From the NCBI GenBank assembly GCA_015485375.1, contig WFTU01000278.1:1-7989 (forward strand): a stretch of DNA of 7,989 nt, read 5' to 3'. Origin of the DNA: Paracoccaceae bacterium. Its GTDB lineage: Bacteria > Pseudomonadota > Alphaproteobacteria > Rhodobacterales > Rhodobacteraceae. The notes beneath the pieces were generated by a model that searched no databases, was not told the origin of the DNA, and saw only the letters and a list, made by a program, of their open reading frames with translations. Below are positions 5,377 to 7,989 of this stretch, piece by piece. The position numbers were made by a program, and so were the translations under genes. The stretch's first letter is position 1, and the number at the start of each line of letters is the position of its first letter.

Positions 5377-7500
5377 CTACTTCGGGGCAATTGCGGATCG
5401 GGACCGCGAAATGCTGGCGATGTCGCTGTCTGCCTCGAGCGCCGTCTGTATGCGATGCAAATGGGTGATGTCGCGAACCTGCAAATCCATCTTTACCCGG
5501 TAAAAGTCGGGTTTGCGGTCCGTGAACGTCATATCGGATATATTGGCGTTGTGCTCTCCGATCAAGGTGCATATGCGCCCCAGAACACCGGCATCATTGG
5601 CCATGATGATTTCCACAGTAGTCAGGTGGCTGGCGCGCGACATGCCTTCGGTCCAGCGCAGGTCGATCCAGCGTTCGGGCTGGTTTTCATACTCCGCCAG
5701 TGAATCACAGTCGATGGCATGCACCATTACACCCTGTCCACGTACCGAAATGCCGACAATACGCTCACCGGGCAGCGGCTGGCAGCAGGGCGCGATAATG
5801 TGGCTTTGCCCCGGCTCGAGGCCGATCACATGTGCTTCGGGGGTCTCGTCGACACCGCCATTGTCCGAAACCAGTTCCGGATAGAGCGCCATGACCAGAT
5901 CGTTTCCGGTGATCTCTGTCGTGCCCAGCCGCGCCAGCAATTCCTCGCGAGAGGGCAGGGACAGGCTTTTGGCCGCGGTATCAAGGGCCTTGTCCGTGGC
6001 TTTCTTGCCGATTTTCTCCAGCGCGACCCGCGCGATTTCGCGACCCAGCCGGACATTCCCCGCGCGATGCTCCTCGCGCAAGGACCGCCGGATTGCGGAT
6101 TTGGCGCGGCCGGTGACAACCATTTCTTCCCAGCTTGGCTGCGGGCGCTGCCCTTCGGCGCGGATGATCTCTACCGACTGCCCGTTGCGCAGGCGGGTCC
6201 AGAGCGGCACGCGCTTGCCGTCCACTTTCGCGCCGACACAGCTGTCGCCGATACGGGTATGGATGGCATAGGCAAAATCCATCGGCGTTGCCCCGCGCGG
6301 CAGATTGACGACCTCGCCTCGCGGGGTGAAGCAGAATACCTGATCCTGAAACATCTCCAGCTTGACGTGTTCCAGAAAATCCGAGGGGTTTTCCGCCGCC
6401 TCGAAACGCTCGGTCAGATCGTGCAGCCAGTGGAACGGGTCCACGGCAAAGGGATTTTCCGCCGGCGCCCCGTCACGATAGGACCAATGCGCCGCCACAC
6501 CGGATTCCGCCACCACATGCATCGGGCCGGTGCGGATCTGGATTTCCACCCGCTTGGCATCGCGCCCCGAAACGGTGGTGTGGATCGAACGGTAGCCGTT
6601 GCTTTTCGGCTGGCTGATATAATCCTTGAAGCGCCCCGGAATCGCCTTCCAGCGCTGATGCACCGCCCCGAGCGCCACATAGGCATCGCGCTCGTTCTGT
6701 GTGATGATGCGGAACCCGTAAATATCCGATAGCCGGTGAAAGCCCTGCTGCTTTTCCTCCATCTTGCGCCAGATCGAATAGGGGCGTTTCTCGCGCCCCG
6801 TCACTCTGGCCTCGACCCCGCATTTAGCCAGCGCCTGTTTGATGTCCTCGATAATCACCGGCACCAGATCGCCGGTTTCCGCCCGCAAGGTCAGGAAGCG
6901 CCGCATGATGGAGTTGCGCGCCTCGGGGTTCAGAACAGCAAAGCACAGGTCCTCCAGTTCGTCACGGATGTATTGCATACCCATTCGTCCGGCGAGCGGG
7001 GCATAGATTTCCATCGTTTCGTGCGCCTTGCGCTTCTGCTTCTCGATCGGCAGCGACTTGATGGTGCGCATGTTGTGCAAACGGTCGGCCAGCTTGACCA
7101 GCAGCACCCGCACGTCCTTGGACATGGCCAGCAACAGTTTGCGGAAATTCTCGGCCTGCTTGGTCTCTACCGAGGACAGCTCGAGATTGGTCAGCTTGGT
7201 GACACCATCAACCAGCTGCGCGATTTCCTCGCCGAACTTGTCGGCCACAATCCTGTAGCTGACACCGGTATCCTCGATGGTATCGTGCAAAAGCGCCGTG
7301 ATGATGGTGGCATCGTCCAGCCGCACTTCGGTCAGCAGCATGGCGACCTCGACCGGATGCGAGAAATAGGGCTCGCCGGAGGTGCGGAACTGCCCCTCGT
7401 GCGCTTCCTTGCCAAAGGCATAGGCCTCGCGGATCAGGTCACTGTTACTGTGCGGGTTATAGGTGCGAACGCGCTCTACGAGGTCTTCGACGTCAATCAT
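5377..7500 (-). CDS. rsh: Bifunctional (p)ppGpp synthetase/hydrolase (RelA/SpoT homologue)
   Basis: This 707-residue protein makes and degrades the stringent-response alarmone (p)ppGpp. The N-terminal HD hydrolase domain has SHP (His48), LLHDTIED (His72-Asp73, Glu76-Asp77) and KLADRLHNMRT (Asp139), so hydrolysis should be intact. The synthetase domain has YSIWRKM, RLSDIYGFRI and PGRFKDYISQPKSNGYRSIHTT; the RFKD at 290-293 is the RxKD form typical of bifunctional enzymes, not the acidic form of RelA. A TGS domain follows at about 386-447, then the conserved double cysteine in APCCQPLPGE (about 572-573), and a C-terminal ACT domain at about 627-700. Full length and intact motifs suggest the only long RSH enzyme of the cell, as is usual in alphaproteobacteria. 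The ATG at 7498-7500 has GGAG at 8-base spacing; a TTG two codons upstream is too close to that site. Confidence 0.97.
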   Translation of the reverse strand: MIDVEDLVERVRTYNPHSNSDLIREAYAFGKEAHEGQFRTSGEPYFSHPVEVAMLLTEVRLDDATIITALLHDTIEDTGVSYRIVADKFGEEIAQLVDGVTKLTNLELSSVETKQAENFRKLLLAMSKDVRVLLVKLADRLHNMRTIKSLPIEKQKRKAHETMEIYAPLAGRMGMQYIRDELEDLCFAVLNPEARNSIMRRFLTLRAETGDLVPVIIEDIKQALAKCGVEARVTGREKRPYSIWRKMEEKQQGFHRLSDIYGFRIITQNERDAYVALGAVHQRWKAIPGRFKDYISQPKSNGYRSIHTTVSGRDAKRVEIQIRTGPMHVVAESGVAAHWSYRDGAPAENPFAVDPFHWLHDLTERFEAAENPSDFLEHVKLEMFQDQVFCFTPRGEVVNLPRGATPMDFAYAIHTRIGDSCVGAKVDGKRVPLWTRLRNGQSVEIIRAEGQRPQPSWEEMVVTGRAKSAIRRSLREEHRAGNVRLGREIARVALEKIGKKATDKALDTAAKSLSLPSREELLARLGTTEITGNDLVMALYPELVSDNGGVDETPEAHVIGLEPGQSHIIAPCCQPLPGERIVGISVRGQGVMVHAIDCDSLAEYENQPERWIDLRWTEGMSRASHLTTVEIIMANDAGVLGRICTLIGEHNANISDMTFTDRKPDFYRVKMDLQVRDITHLHRIQTALEADSDIASISRSRSAIAPK

Positions 7501-7507
7501 ATACAAG

Positions 7508-7546
7508 GCTCCAAAGGGGCGGGCAACGCCCCCGCTCTACAGGAGC
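7508..7546 (-). promoter_or_regulatory. Possible hairpin covering the rsh ribosome binding site
   Basis: The 46-bp gap between rpoZ and rsh can fold in the mRNA. An inner stem pairs GGGGCG (7516-7521) with CGCCCC (7527-7532) over a 5-base loop. An outer stem pairs GCTCC (7508-7512) with GGAGC (7542-7546). The outer stem would hide the rsh Shine-Dalgarno GGAG (7509-7512). Its other arm directly follows the rpoZ stop codon (7547-7549), so a ribosome finishing rpoZ would open it. The inner stem followed by only three U residues could also be a weak attenuator. The pairing is visible in the sequence; the regulatory role is inferred. Confidence 0.4.
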
Positions 7547-7900
7547 TTACTTGTCTTCCTGTGCTTCCATCAAGGCGCGAAGCAGGTTTTCCTCGGACAT
7601 ATCCTCGTCCGCGGTGTCGGTTTCCTCGGTGCCCATGAGCAGCGAGACCTGATCTTCCTCGGCTTCGTCCACCTCGATCTGGTGCTGGTAGCTCTCGATC
7701 GCGGCTTCACGCAGCTGGTCGGCGGTCAGGGTTTCCTCGGCAATTTCGCGCAGGGCCACAACCGGGTTCTTGTCGTTGTCGCGATCAACGGTCAGTTCCG
7801 CGCCGGCGGCCAGTTCGCGCGCACGGTGGGCGGCAAGGATAACCAGCTCGAAGCGGTTCGGGACTTTGTCGATACAGTCTTCAACGGTAACACGGGCCAT
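7547..7900 (-). CDS. rpoZ: RNA polymerase omega subunit
   Basis: Omega binds the beta' subunit, helps assemble RNA polymerase, and in many proteobacteria forms part of (p)ppGpp binding site 1. The 117-residue protein begins MARVTVEDCIDKVPNRFELV, then has the conserved AAHRARELAAG and the KNPVVALREIAEET segment. The MARVTV N-terminus is the part that contributes to the alarmone site in E. coli, so site 1 is plausible here. Past about residue 76 there is a long acidic tail (EVDEAEED, TDTADEDMSEENLL, ending EAQEDK), making it longer than the 91-residue E. coli protein; I recall such tails in Rhodobacterales. The ATG has AGGAG at 7909-7913 with 8-base spacing. It is the first gene of the run and precedes rsh by 46 bp, matching the conserved rpoZ-spoT pairing. 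Confidence 0.97.
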   Translation of the reverse strand: MARVTVEDCIDKVPNRFELVILAAHRARELAAGAELTVDRDNDKNPVVALREIAEETLTADQLREAAIESYQHQIEVDEAEEDQVSLLMGTEETDTADEDMSEENLLRALMEAQEDK

Positions 7901-7939
7901 AGGGCATGCTCCTGCGCAAGGGGACGATGGAAGGGCGCA

Positions 7940-7968
7940 CTCATACGCCGCCTGCAGGGAAAATGCAA
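7940..7968 (-). promoter_or_regulatory. Candidate sigma-70 type promoter of the operon
   Basis: On the minus strand TTGCAT (7963-7968) and TATGAG (7940-7945) are separated by 17 bases, in the region upstream of rpoZ. The -35 box keeps the TTG core and the -10 box matches TATAAT at four of six positions. Transcription would start near 7933 and leave a leader of about 30 bases carrying the rpoZ ribosome binding site. No other site in the window looks as good. The right edge at 7989 cuts the region short, so another promoter could lie beyond it. Confidence 0.4.
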
Positions 7969-7989
7969 GAGGGGTCAGTCGGCTATAAC

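Noticed and set aside
5719..7638. Two long plus-strand open frames (5719-6732 and 6736-7638) opposite rsh and rpoZ, nearly continuous in one frame.
   Set aside because: They lie codon-on-codon antisense to rsh, where stops arise only from the sense codons TTA, CTA and TCA, which are rare in GC-rich genes. Their translations show no recognisable domain, and rsh has all its motifs.
7913..7939. Inverted repeat TGCGC (7913-7917) and GCGCA (7935-7939) touching the rpoZ ribosome binding site.
   Set aside because: If the promoter at 7940-7968 is right, transcription starts near 7933 and one arm would not be in the mRNA; the five-base stem with a 17-base loop is weak anyway.

Overview
The window looks like core chromosome from an alphaproteobacterium, most likely of the order Rhodobacterales. 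The evidence is the protein sequences (for example RNase III with NQRLEFLGD, signal peptidase I with FQPFWIPSGSM, and an omega subunit with a long acidic tail) and the gene order, together with a GC-rich base composition. I assigned this from sequence memory and did not run a search. I see no mobile element, CRISPR array, tRNA, rRNA or recent transfer, and no obvious new system.

Every supportable gene lies on the minus strand, so transcription runs from the right edge to the left. In that order the genes are: rpoZ (RNA polymerase omega), rsh (bifunctional (p)ppGpp synthetase/hydrolase), a DUF2062 membrane protein, pdxJ, acpS, lepB, rnc, era, a DUF1491 protein, and recO, which is cut off at base 1. 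A plausible promoter sits just upstream of rpoZ at the right edge.

The genes are packed as one probable operon. Gaps are 46 (rpoZ-rsh), 24, 15, 58 (acpS-lepB) and 9 bp. Four junctions overlap: pdxJ/acpS by GTGA, lepB/rnc by TTGA, rnc/era by ATGGCTGA and era/DUF1491 by ATGA. These overlaps fix several start codons, including a GTG for acpS and a TTG for rnc. No stretch over 300 bases lacks a gene.

Functionally, the cluster joins the stringent response (omega and Rsh) with envelope and lipid functions (AcpS, LepB, DUF2062), vitamin B6 synthesis (PdxJ), rRNA processing and 30S assembly (RNase III, Era) and recombinational repair (RecO). In E. coli these genes lie in two unlinked clusters, rpoZ-spoT and lepB-rnc-era-recO-pdxJ-acpS. 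Here the two are merged, with pdxJ-acpS ahead of lepB.

The points most worth a second look are a possible hairpin that would hide the rsh ribosome binding site right after the rpoZ stop codon, the TTG start of rnc inside the lepB stop, and the two uncharacterised proteins tied into the operon.
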